Shown here piece by piece: positions 13,301 to 25,300 of a stretch of DNA of 64,000 nucleotides (positions are counted from its first letter, which is position 1; every line of letters starts with the position of its first letter). Made by a program: the position numbers and the translations under genes. A model generated the notes under the pieces. The model saw nothing but the letters and a program-made list of their open reading frames with translations. It did not search any database and had not been told where the DNA came from. This stretch comes from Callorhinus ursinus. Taxonomy: Eukaryota > Chordata > Mammalia > Carnivora > Otariidae. The DNA is taken from positions 4,860,675 to 4,924,674 of the forward strand of contig NW_020312894.1 of assembly GCF_003265705.1 (NCBI RefSeq), read 5' to 3'.

Positions 13301-16300
13301 CTCCAGCACTCTGGCGACAATACCTGATTGAAGGTGACCAGGAAGTCCCGTATGCTGATGGCTTCCGAAAGCGTGTCGCTTTTTATTTCGATTGTTATTT
13401 CGCCATGAGTCACTGAGCCCTCTGTTGGCCAGTACTGGTAGCATTTATCCTTGGGGGATAAAATAAAATTTTAAATCTCCTAGGAAATAATCTGCTGTTA
13501 GCGGTTTGACGGTATGAGGCAGGATTGCTCTCAAACCATTTAGCGTATTTCATCCGACCGAGTAAATCACTTACGAATGTGAATATGAATGCCCGTTAAT
13601 ATTTGCTGACCAAGGGAATCCAGAAACAGACAGGTGTATTTGGAACTCTGATACAGGAAGAGATTATTCAATCAATGGGGCTGGAAAAATTGGCTTTCCA
13701 TATAGGAAAAGGGCTGGGTCCCTGACTCACCCTACCAGGGCTGATAAGAACTGTCCAGCCCTCCTGGAGTTGGGCAGTGCACAACCTGCACTACCATATG
13801 TGGTAGCTTCGAACCTTCGTAAAAGTAAACCCAGACAGGTTAAGACTTAAAGTCAAAAACAAAACTGTGAAAGCCTTAGAAGAAAATGTCTTTTCTTTTG
13901 GGGGTACAGAAGGACTTACTAAAAAACAAGATCTCAAAAGAGCTAACCACCCACGACACAAAGATTGCCATCAGATTAGAACACAATGAACTTCCCTTCA
14001 ACAACAAACATGGTCAAGAGAGTGAAAAGACATGCCAGCAACTGTGACAAGATATCTGCAGTACATGCAACCCACAAAGGATTAGTATCAAGAATATGTA
14101 AAGAATTCTTACAAGTCAATATAAAAAGAATAAGCAACTCACTAGCAAAATGGGGGAAAGGTATGGCCAGGCATCTTGCACGGAGGGAACATGCCATCTA
14201 TAAATATATGAAGTGATGCTTGACCTCAGAGGAATCAGAGGGATGCCAATTAGAGCCTCGAAGGGATGATGTCCATGTACACCCAGTCAGTCAGCAAACA
14301 TGAGGATTCCTAACAATACTAGGGATGCCGATGAATGATCTCTCTCCTCCACTGCAAGTGACCACTTTGGAAAACGTAACCACTTTGCAAAGCACTTAGG
14401 AACTATCTTGCCAACTCAAACCGTCACACTGCTCTCCAGTGTAGCATTCTGTCTCTTTGGAACAGGCTATTCCTTGTGCAGCATCAGACCCGTCGGAGAA
14501 TATGCCAGTAGCACCGTTTGTAAAATAGTAAAATGGAATCAACCCAAACGCCCACAACACAAGAAGGGACAAATAAATGGATGCAGGATATATAGTGTGT
14601 GCAGGGGGACACAATGAAATACCGACAAATGAACCACAGCATTAGGCATCAAGAGTGTCAAAAGCATCCTTCTGAGTGGAAAAAGCAAGTTCCAGAAGAA
14701 TACATACTGTAACGACACCCTTTATATGAAGTTCAAAAGCGAGCAAAACTGAGCAGTAGCTTCTTTAGACATACACGTATAGGATATAAAAACATTTCTG
14801 AAAAACCCAGGACCACGTCCACTAAGATGGCTTTAAAAAGACCAGTAGTGGGGCACGTGGGTGGCTCAGTCGGTTAAGCGTCTGCCTTCGGCTCAGGTCA
14901 TGATCTCGGGGTCCTGGGATCGAGCCCCATGTCGGGCTCGCTGCTCAGCGGGGAGCCTGCTTCTCCCTCTCCCTCTGCCATTCCCGCTGCTCTCTCTCTC
15001 TCTCTCAAATAAATTTTTTAAAAAATCTTTAAAATAATAAAAAGACCAGTAGTAATAAGTGTCGGTGGAGAAACTGGAACCCCTATACACTCTGCTGGGA
15101 GTATAAAACGGGGCAGCTGCTTTGGACATTCTTCCAAACGTCCAGCCCTATGAGTTCGTGAGACAGAGTTAACGGTGTGGCCCAGCAATTCCGCCCCAAG
15201 GTGTCCACCCAAGAGAAATGAAAACACAGCCACATAAGAACTCAAACATGGACGTTTCCAACATAATTCATAATAGCCCCAGAGTGAAAACAACCCAAAT
15301 ATCCATCAATGGATGAATGGTAAACAAATGTGGTACGTCCATACAATGGAATATTAGTCGTCAAGAAAAAAGGAACCCATTCTTGATACAACACAGTTAA
15401 AACTTGAAAACATGCTAAGTAAAAGAACTCAATCACAAAAGACATGTTGTGTGATTTCATTTACACGAAATATCTAGAACAGGCAAACCCACAGAGGCAG
15501 AAAGTAGATTAGTGATTGCAGACGAGGAAGCAATAGGGACTGGCTACTCATGGGTATGGGGTTTCTTTTGAGATCAACCGAACCCCGTTTGATTTAACAG
15601 GAGAGGGGGGTGATGGAAATTATCTGGAATTAAATAGTGGTGATATTGCACAACTCTAAAAATGCTAAAAATTGCTGACTTGTACCCTTTAAAAATATGG
15701 ATGGAATGGTATGTGAATTACATCTCAATATGTGTTTTTAAAAAAGCAAAGAAATCAAAACACAGATCTGGGGTAGTGGTTCTATCTTGGGAGAGCACTC
15801 AGACAGGTGTGCATTACTGGTAAAAGTTTGGTTTTTCAGTTGGAGAGTGGGCTCACGAGTACTTGTTATGTTGTTAAATAAATACAGTTCAAAAAGGCCC
15901 TCGACGGATCTCTGGGGACAGGAAAACATTGATTCATTCAGTTCAACCCGGACAGCATCCGCAAGGCGCACATATCAATGCCCATGTCCTTAAGGCTTGA
16001 AGAAAGGGAGTAAATGTTGTTTTGTTCCACAGGCTTTGATCAAATTTGCATTTGTGGGAAATACAAAATGGTAGACCTACAAGGCTGGTTAAATAAAATG
16101 TCGGCTAAAAACAAAAGCCAGTGTGGGTGGTCGGGGCTAAGCAGATGGAACTTTTTTTCATTTCTATCCTCTCTCCCTCCCTCCCCAGTTGCTGTGGCCT
16201 GGCCTCAGCAGCTGACCACGGGTGGGTCATTCACAGGGGACCGCCAGGGTCTTGCAGGGGGGCTGGGCCGCCAGGGGTGCACACTGCCCCCCGAGGGCCC

Positions 16301-19300
16301 GGGCCAGCCACAGGCACTGCTGACCTGTTCTCTCTCCTGGACCTCCGTCAGCATTACGACCGTGTGGCACTTCCACTCCCACACCATCCTCCAGAAGTCC
16401 TCCACCGTGTGCGCCAGGGGCCCCTGGGTGGCGATGAAATAGTCCTTCTGTCGGTAGCCCTTCAAACAGGGAACAGAGGTTAGAGTCCGACCTCCCCTCA
16501 TGCTGGTTCCTCTGCAGCTGCAGGGGTTTAGGAGAGCCCAGGGCCTCAGGACGGAAAATGTCCTCCAGCTTCCCAGGTCGCGCCAAGCCCCAGCTGATAG
16601 GCATGCACCAGTGCGCTCTGCGATGGGTCAGGACGCCTACTCTCTCTGCAACCGAATCACCTCCCCTGCAGCACCTGGGGTCGCCTCTCCGAGTGGGTAT
16701 CTAGAGCCAAGCTCCACCTGCAAAAGCACCCTTGGCTCTGCTCTCACATCTTTCTGCAGTTGCGGATCAGTTAGCATCACAATGGTGGACTGGGTGTGGA
16801 CTTAAGAGGAAATGGGTTCAAATCCAGTTCCTCCACGCAGCCCAAGTGACCTTTGGCACAGTTTTCTCAACTGCAAAGTGGAGTTCTGATGCAGACTCGG
16901 CCGCCGCATCCTTCCCCACCCATTCCTCGGCTAACGCCACTGTGCGTGCAGACGGCTGGTGACCTGAACACACAACCACGTTGTCCACGTGGAGCGGGTC
17001 GCAGACAGTGCGGGCCAGAGAGCCACGCAAGCACCCGTGGGTGACCAGTGCGTATTAGGGATATAACAGAAAAATTGCTGTGTCTTAAAAACAGAATGAA
17101 ATTAGCAATTACTTAGCAGTGCACCTATGGTCTCTATTCCCCAAATTCATTATTCTTTTTTTCATGCGAGTAATTCTGCTAATGAAATGGTTTGGATTTC
17201 AGGATTCCTTCCTGATTGTGAAAAGGAGTTAATTAAGAGTCCCCGTGATCACAGGCGAAGGAAACCTGCTGCACCTTCGCAAAGCACGTCCAGGTCCACT
17301 GTACTTACATCTATAAAGGAGGCGTTGATGTAGTCTGTGTATTCTTGGCCCCTTTTCATGGAAAGGATCACCCGGTTGAAGTCATCTGCAAAGCAGGATG
17401 TCCCTTCAGTTAGCACACACACCAGTCCTGCCTTGCGAACTTCAATGTGTGGCTACAAGCTTCCAAAATATAAAACTTATTAGTAAGATCGCTACCTCAA
17501 GCCAAGTCCCTGGAAGGTTTACTCTGTAAAACAGGTTAATTAAATTGGCCCAGAAAATTGTGTTTTGGTAGGAAAGCTCTGAAAATATTCCAGTTATCAT
17601 TGTCATTTGTCATGAATTGAGGTAATTCATATCATGATAGGAGCATTAAAAGTATCGCATTTCAGGAATGAGAGGAGTGTGACCAGGCAGGCGGCCTGGA
17701 GTGGCGGCCAGTTGCCAAGTAGCCGGGGTCTGAGGCTGAGGCAGGCTTCACCCAGCCCTCGCGCACCTTGGATGCTCGGTGACCGCTACTGCATGTCAGG
17801 AGCCCCAGGGTCCACCTGCAGCGAGGCGCTCCCTCCTCAAGGCGGCACCCTCTCCCTTCCTTTCCTGTGGTTCCTCTGATCCCTGTGGAGTTCCTTTCTT
17901 CCCTCCTCAACAACAAATGTGGGCACTCGGTCCTCCCCCTTACGCGGGACCTCAGCAGGCTAGGGTCCTGGCTGCACCCCTGCCCGTTTCCCACCTCCCC
18001 CAGGCCTGGAGCAGGACCCCCTCCTCCATGTACAGACTTAGGAGATGACTGGATGAGACCAGAATTGGGCGGCCCCAGACTCATGACCAAAGCAAATCTC
18101 TCCACTTCCAGGAAGTCCCCCCTCTCCCGCCATCTACTTCTCATATCACAAGCCGCCCGCCTGACACCCAGGACTGCCTGGGTCACCTGTCCTTGCTTCA
18201 CAGGCGGGTGTTCTCTTCCCAACACTCGCCATCACCCCCAGGAGCCCTTAACCCCAGGCCCAGAGGGTGTCCTGCCCTTGGGCCCCGGCTCGGCAGAGGT
18301 GGGTCGTCACAGACTTTCACAGGGTGCCGACCCCGATCCCGTCCTGCTAGGAGGGTTTAAATTCCCCAGGGCGGCCGTGGGGCTGCCTTACACGGGATGA
18401 TCTGGATGACCCTGGCCTTCTTCATGTTCGCTGGCAGGTTGCCCGTCCTCATGTTCTCCTTCATGATCCGGACATTGGTCAGTTTCTGCAGAGTCAAGAA
18501 GGACATAATCATGCAGTCATAACACTGACACTCCTGAGCGAACCCCTCAACCCTGTAACAGCACCACTGTCAGGGCACCCGTTGATCTCTTTCTCTACCT
18601 CCAGACGTTTCCTGAATCTTCCAAAATAAAACTGTGTGCATGACACACTCCCCCATGCGGGTTGCTGCTCAGCTCTCAAAGTCCCTGATTATTCTTCCGC
18701 CTACATCACGGGTGGGGGAGCCACCCTGCTTTTTCTGGGGTCCATCAGGAGGGGCAGGGATTGAAAGTGGCTTCCCTTCACCAGTCACCCATCGTCCCAT
18801 AGAGTCCGTTCCCACTTACCCGGAACTCCTCCTCCAGCCCGATCTTGTCGAAGTGGGTGGTGGTGCCGTGTAGCGTCTGTAGGTGCTTTTCCAGGGAGGA
18901 CACATCCAGCTCGGTGTCCCCGTAGAGGTAGTACTCCAGTAAGGCTTGGTAAATGAACGTGTACTGCATCTGCGGGGAGACCCAGAGCGCCCAGCATCCT
19001 CGCGTGTGCCCTGCAGCCTCTGATCGCTCAGAGCACAGCAGCTCCAACGGGGCCTTGCTCTTCTCCATGTTTTGCCCAGGGAAGGAGGTTTGGGGGCAAA
19101 AGTCAGATTGACAGCCATTTATAATGACCATTTATGGCGTCAAGGAAGGAGAATATGACAGCCGGCATTACTGAGCACACGTTGTCCCTGCCAGGCACTT
19201 TATACACGCACCATGTGGGGGACAGTCAGGTGCTTTGGGGGGGTGGCAAAGGGGTCTGGGTTTGCTCTGTGCAGCTCTCACCAGGATGAGGGGCAGGGTC

Positions 19301-22300
19301 GGGGGAAGGCACTACTCACATCCGTTTGAACCATCTGAGGGCGCTGGTTGCGAATTCTGGACACAAACTCAAAGACATCGACCTTCTGCTCGGCGTGCAT
19401 CATGTCCATCATGGCATCGATCACTATGAAGGTGCCGGTCCGGCCCACGCCGGCGCTTCGAGGAGAAGGAAAGATGCCCCATCATGAGGCACACAGCACC
19501 CCACCCCTGCCCAAAGTAAATGACAGGACTGCAGAGCTGACCTGTGCACCAAGACAGAAGGACACCCCCTCTCCTCCACTGGGAGAGTCCAACCCATCCC
19601 TCAACACAGCCTTTCCTCTGTTAATAAAGAGCAAATCTCTGGTGAGGCCACCAGAGGGCACCATAATCTCGGTGAAATTATCTCAGATTGTTCTCTAATA
19701 ACTATGGAAACTGTTGAAAGGCGCATCAGAAAGATCTGTTGTACTAGCCTTGCGCGAGGTTGTGTGAGTCATCTTCTTCTGTTACCAAATGCTATCTTGT
19801 GATCACGTGTGCAAGTGGATCTTTTTTGAAATGTCACACTTGAAATGGCTTTTCCAAGTTCTTTATAAAAAGGAGGCTCCCAGGCTAGGTCTGCCGGCTC
19901 TTGAGCCAAGGTCAGCCGAAGGAGAGGCACCAGCCTGAGCTCTCTGGTGCTGGCTCAAACTAGCTGGTCCCTAGGGTCTCCACTGAGTGGTCTCCTGGCT
20001 AGGAAGCTACCCGACTGGATTCTTGGGTTTGGGTTTCCTGCCCTCCTAACGCACGCCCCACAGTACTTCCAGGATCTCGGTCCTGCCCTCCGCCACCTGC
20101 TGTTCCAGGTGGATCTCCACCAGACAGTGGGGCCATGCACATTTGTTCCCCAGCATCCAGGACAGAGTGGGTACACAGCAGCGCTCAGCCAACGTTCGCT
20201 GAACGAGTAAGCCCCTCGTGACGTGGACTCGTGTGTTGCAGCTTCTCTCATCAGAACGGGGCTGCCCCTCCAGTCCCTGCAGCGTTAACCTCTTTTACAA
20301 AAGGAAAGTAACCTCTTTGACAAAAAGACTCACAACTTAGTGAGTGACGTCCCCCCACTTTCCTCTTTGTGGGGGTAGTTGAGAGATACTGCTCTTTCCA
20401 GTTAGTCTCCAAAACAGGGCCAGGACAGCAGGGAAGACCCTCTTCCGGGGCGGGCCCCCTCATCTCAGGGTGGAAAGCAGGGCAAACATGAGAGGCCCTT
20501 TGGGGAATCTTAGTTCTTTACAGGTACAGAGTCAGAGGAAATCATCTGGTGCAGAACCATGTGAGACACCCCGCCCGATATGGGTGTATCACAAAATCAC
20601 CGAGTGCAAGGCTGTCAGGGTCCCCAGGCCACTTACAGGACCCCTCGCCTGGCCCAGGATGCATGCGGGAGAGGCTGCTTCACCGCTGGGAAAGGGACCG
20701 CACTGGCCCCCCCAGGAAAAGGCTGAGGCCGGTAGGTCCTTCCTGCGGCCTCCATGGGGCTGCTGTTCCTAAGAGGACTTGGGCAGGGAATGTCGGTTCC
20801 TTTTAAGTGAGTAAGAATCAAACACTGAAGATGAGTGTGTCAGTAGGGATGGAAACCAGGAAGCCAAAAGCAGGGCTGGACACAGCTTGGAGCTGAGGAG
20901 CTGTCTTCAGGTGCGGATGAACTTGGAGGTGGGACGTGAAGTCAACTCCACCCCGAGTCTCGGGGGTGGGGGGCTGCCAGTCAGCATGAGCCTTCCCCCC
21001 CCACCTGGCTGGCTTCCGGCAGGCCCACGCTCTTGGCAGGAATTCCTGTCACCACATGACCACGATCAGGCGGACGCCCAGAACCGCCCATCTGCCCACA
21101 CCGGCCAGGGCGGCTCACAGGGGCCTGAGCTCAGGAGGGGTACCAGGGAGGAGAGGGGCTTCGGGAAACCTGAAGCGGAGGGTACCACTCCTCCCACCTC
21201 CCAGATTTTAAAACCCTGGTGGCCAAAGAGAACATAAGAGAAGGCCAGAGCGTCCAGGAGCGGCAGGAACGGTGCTCAAGTAAAACACTGCCACAGGGAG
21301 ACATATGTGTGTTCAACAGTAAAGGCAGAGACTCGTGGCCACGGCGGGGGGGGGGGGGGGGGGGCTGGCATGAAAATAAGATAAATGACAAATGCACCTG
21401 TCCTGGCCCTGCGGTGGGGAGGAAGTAAGCAGAGGAAGGACAGCGGTCATTCTCTAAGGCTTCCCAGCAAGACAGATCTGGAGGAATCAGGATAAAGCAG
21501 GACCGAGCCTGCGCCTGCCCCTGCAGCCACCCCTGACCCAAACACAGAGGTTGTTTCTATAATTATCTCCGCCCCATCCCATGCCGAGCTAAGCGGCCAG
21601 TCAGCACCAGAAGCCTGAGTCGGGGAGACGCAGCGGCCGGAAGGGTCTTGTGGGGCCCCTCCTGCCGCGACTTCTTCAGCTGAGGGCCTCGGACTCTGGG
21701 TTCTGAAGACAGGCCACCAAAGTCCCCGGGGTCTCTCCTGCAGCAGGCCCCGGATCTCCGATGGGCTCGCGGAAGTCCCTGTGAGGGGATCCCAGCTTTT
21801 CCATCCAGGCCTGCCCCCACCTCGCGGAGGGAGGGCCCTGCTCGCTGGGCTGTCAGCCTGACTATGCAAGCTTCTGGCCGTTACAGACAGCTTCGTTGGC
21901 AGTATCTTGGCACCGCCAAAGGACAAAGCGACAAGGGACAGAAGGCACAGGCACACAGTGACCCAGATGCTCTGAATCCACCACACAGGTGTTTGGAAGA
22001 AGCAACACGGAGACTCTGACTTCCAGGAAGTCTGGGCAAGAACAGGAGAGGCCGACAAGACCCCCCCCAGCGGGGCCCAAGCAGGACCGGCCCGCACTGC
22101 TCCCCGCCCCAGTGCAGCTACTGGGAGGAGCTTGTTGGGCCGGCCCCAGCAAGCCTAAGACGCCACCTCACTTAGTGCACAGTTGATCCAGCGTCCCTCA
22201 GCTCCCAAGGGGCAGGTCCAGGACTCCATCCCTGGCCAGGATGACAAGGGCCTTCCCTCTGATCCCCGAACTGTCGTCAGGTTCCAGCCGAGCACCCACC

Positions 22301-25300
22301 GGGAGGCTGAGGAGTGTGGCAAGGGAGCCCTCCTCCTCCTTCTGCCTTTGTCTTCAAAAACAGCATGAGACTTCTCTCCTACCTTGCTGGCCCACGCCAG
22401 TCAGCCAACTGCAAGTCCAAGGCCTTTTCTTGGACATGACCTTCTGCACCAGAAGCCAAACTGGGCATGGAGATATAAGCCACAGAGGGGGATAATTTGG
22501 GCCCTGCCTCTAAGGCTCCACGAGCTCTAGAGGAAATGAAAGCTCAGTGTGAAAATAACCAGGGGACACCGAGGTGTGCAAAGACAGAGGGCACTTGTTC
22601 GGGGAAAAAGCGCTCACTTTCGGAAGCTGCTTCTCCACAACGCAAGGAATAATCCAGCGCTGACAGCTTACGCCACTGTAGTACTTAGTTTTGTGCAAAG
22701 CTCACCCCCAGGGGCGAGTCCCAGGCCCCTCCAGGGTAGTCCCTCACACTGCAGAGGAGGAGAACGCAGCTGGGAGGAGAAGGGGCAGCCCGGGCCACAG
22801 ACCCAGGCCTTCAGGACGCCTGGCCCTGGACGGCGGCTCCTGGCCCCTATTCGCTGCACCTGGACCATGGCCTCCAGCCCCTCTGAGCCCCGCACACTCT
22901 TGTATCAAGACTGGGGGCTCCCCATAGAAGTGTGGTTTCCAGCTCTATCCTTAGAGGTGACTTGGGGGTCTCCGGGGCTGGCGGAGGACCGGCCAAGAGA
23001 ACGTTCCCAGAGCCCCACTAGCTCTATCTACATGGCCTCTTGGCTTTTGTCTGTTTCAGGTTTTGGGGTTCCCCCTCAGATGCCACTGAAGAAAGGGCTC
23101 TGCTCTCACAGAGCGGGCTGCACGTCCCTCCGGCTCTCACCCCGAGGGAGTCTCTGAGGCGTCACTTGTGTTCCCAGTGGGCAGGGGGTGCTTTCACTTC
23201 TCCCCGCCCGTCCTTCCTCCCACCCCGATACCGGCCCGCGTGTCATCCCCCACGATGGCCCAGTCCTCGGGGGGGCCCTGCCCTGTGGCCCCACCCGAAC
23301 ATACCTACAGTGGACCACTATGGGCCCGGCGTGGGCAGGGTTGAGGGCCTTCACTTTCTTCAGGAACTTCAGCATCCCGATGGGGGTGAAAGGCACTCCA
23401 AAGTCCGGCCAGCTGGTGAAGTGCAGCTGGGAGACGAGCCGTGGGGCTTTGCAGCCATCGGGGAGCTGCTGCGGGGCACAGGCGGAGACATGAGTTAGGG
23501 GATGGCGCCTCCCCTCTCCCCCAACATCACTTTCTGAGGATGCTCGCTCCCCGCCCCATACACACCCCGCCATCCAGGCCCTGGGCAGTGGTGAGGACAC
23601 CAGTGGCTCCCTGGCTGTGTGCAGGGACAGGAGAGCAGGGCCCGTAGCACCTGTCCCAGGCCCAGGGCAGCCAGACACCTCCCTGAAGCTGGCCCTCGGG
23701 CTCACGAACCCCACTGGTGAGCAGGGCGGCCACGTCCCGGTCTGCCTCACAGCCCCACTTCATGCCTGTGTGATTACCAGCAGCATGCCCTTTCACTCCC
23801 CAGGGTGTCTCATTTTGAGGGAAAAGATGTGGCTGGCCAGCCCACCCACAGCCCATGAGCGCGGCTCTCTGTCCCACATCACGGAAGGCTAGGTAGTGTA
23901 TACGCAGGTGCACATGTGCGTGTGGGTGTGACTGCAAGGGGCACAAGCAGGGGACAGGAAAAATGATAAAGCTCACCCTCTTCCCTCCTTTGCCATAGGC
24001 TTCTAGAAACCCCAGACTCCCGACTCTGCAGCTAACAACGCCAACCCCTCGACCTCTGATTCCTGACACCACGACTTTCTGTTTTTCCCATTTGTTTTTT
24101 AATATTTCTTAAATCTCTATTTCATCTGCTTTGTACACAGGCATCTGTACTGAGGAACGCCCTGCATTCTTTCAGGCACGGATGGGACGGGGACAGGCAG
24201 GAAATAAATATGACAAATACTGAGGGGGTTACAGAAATACTTTTGAGACTGTTAAAAAAATCCCACCTCACCACTTCGGTGTGTGAAATGACATCATGCT
24301 ACTGGGTGAGAACCCCCAATCCTGGTGCCCCCTCCCGCAAGTGACTCAACTTCCTCCACCCAAAGATGGTGAGGGGGGCCCAGGAGCATCCAGAGCTGTC
24401 TGCAGACTCCTGTGCACCTGTCTCTTCCTCTGTAAATTCCCGTCTTCAGTCCACCAAGCCCAAACCCGTCCCTGCCCGGCTCTTGGTCCTCCACAGCCCC
24501 CACTCAGCGAGAGCTCTTATAGCACTGGGGAGGGAGGGGTGAAGCTCCTCATGTGAAAAAGAAAATCAGACGTATATTTACTCTTGACACTGTTCTCTTG
24601 GAGGATCACCTTTCCAGAAAGCCAATAACTGAAAATGCTTACGGACTGTATGCAGAATTTCCGGATGGTGTAATCCACCAGAACCATGCAGTCCTCCACG
24701 CACACACGGATGTTTCCGTAGGTCCAGCATCCCTGGTCCGGCCAGTATTGGGAGCACTTCTCCTACATGGGATGGTTGCACAGAGATAACTAGGTCTGGG
24801 GGCGCTTTCTTGGGCACATCGGTGCCCCCGGCCGCGCCATGGGCACACACCAGTTTCCCTCAGACAGTACCTGGAGCTGGGAGAGGGCTGAGAAAGCAGG
24901 GCCACACAACTGGTGGGGGGCAGCCCTGAGTTTATACCCAGGCCCCATTCTGATTTGGACACCAAGGGTGAGTGAGGCTCGCACAGAGAACAGCGTGTTT
25001 CCCAAACACTTCCCGCTGGACCTGGCAGGATGTCTTTTCCTTGCTCAGGACAAAGCTGGCTGGTCCTCTGTTGAAGAGCGGTCAGCTCCCCACTGATCTC
25101 CACCTAGGATGAGGCTGATGTGGGGATCTGCAGGGGACGGGCGCACTGCCACACAGAGACCCATCTCTTTACCTGCCCTCCCTTTGAGCTACCAGTGGCT
25201 ACACGTGGGGACGGTGCACCTGCAGCCTAAGGGGAAAGAGGCCTCCGTGAGCACGGGGCACAGGAGGGCATGAGGACCACCCAGCATTTGCCGTAGGACG

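Larger units (their letters stand above)
19456..23304 (-). other. PTPRE intron 10
   Basis: This 3.85-kb intron splits the Ser codon of the D1 catalytic signature. It contains an L2-like tail near 20130-20205 and a 19-G homopolymer at 21346-21364. Many GC-rich open frames occur between 20.5 and 23.2 kb on both strands, none with a recognisable protein. Confidence 0.6.

Noticed and set aside
14850..15038. tRNA-like sequence heads
   Set aside because: These are the tRNA-derived heads of Can-SINEs with tails and target-site duplications, not functional tRNA genes.
21447..22097. 216-codon minus-strand open frame in intron 10
   Set aside because: It is GC-rich, overlaps other frames on both strands and has no recognisable domain or splice context. 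It is typical of chance frames in GC-rich introns.
22549..23157. 202-codon plus-strand open frame in intron 10
   Set aside because: Low-complexity proline, serine and arginine-rich composition from GC-rich DNA, no known domain, and it lies inside an intron of PTPRE.
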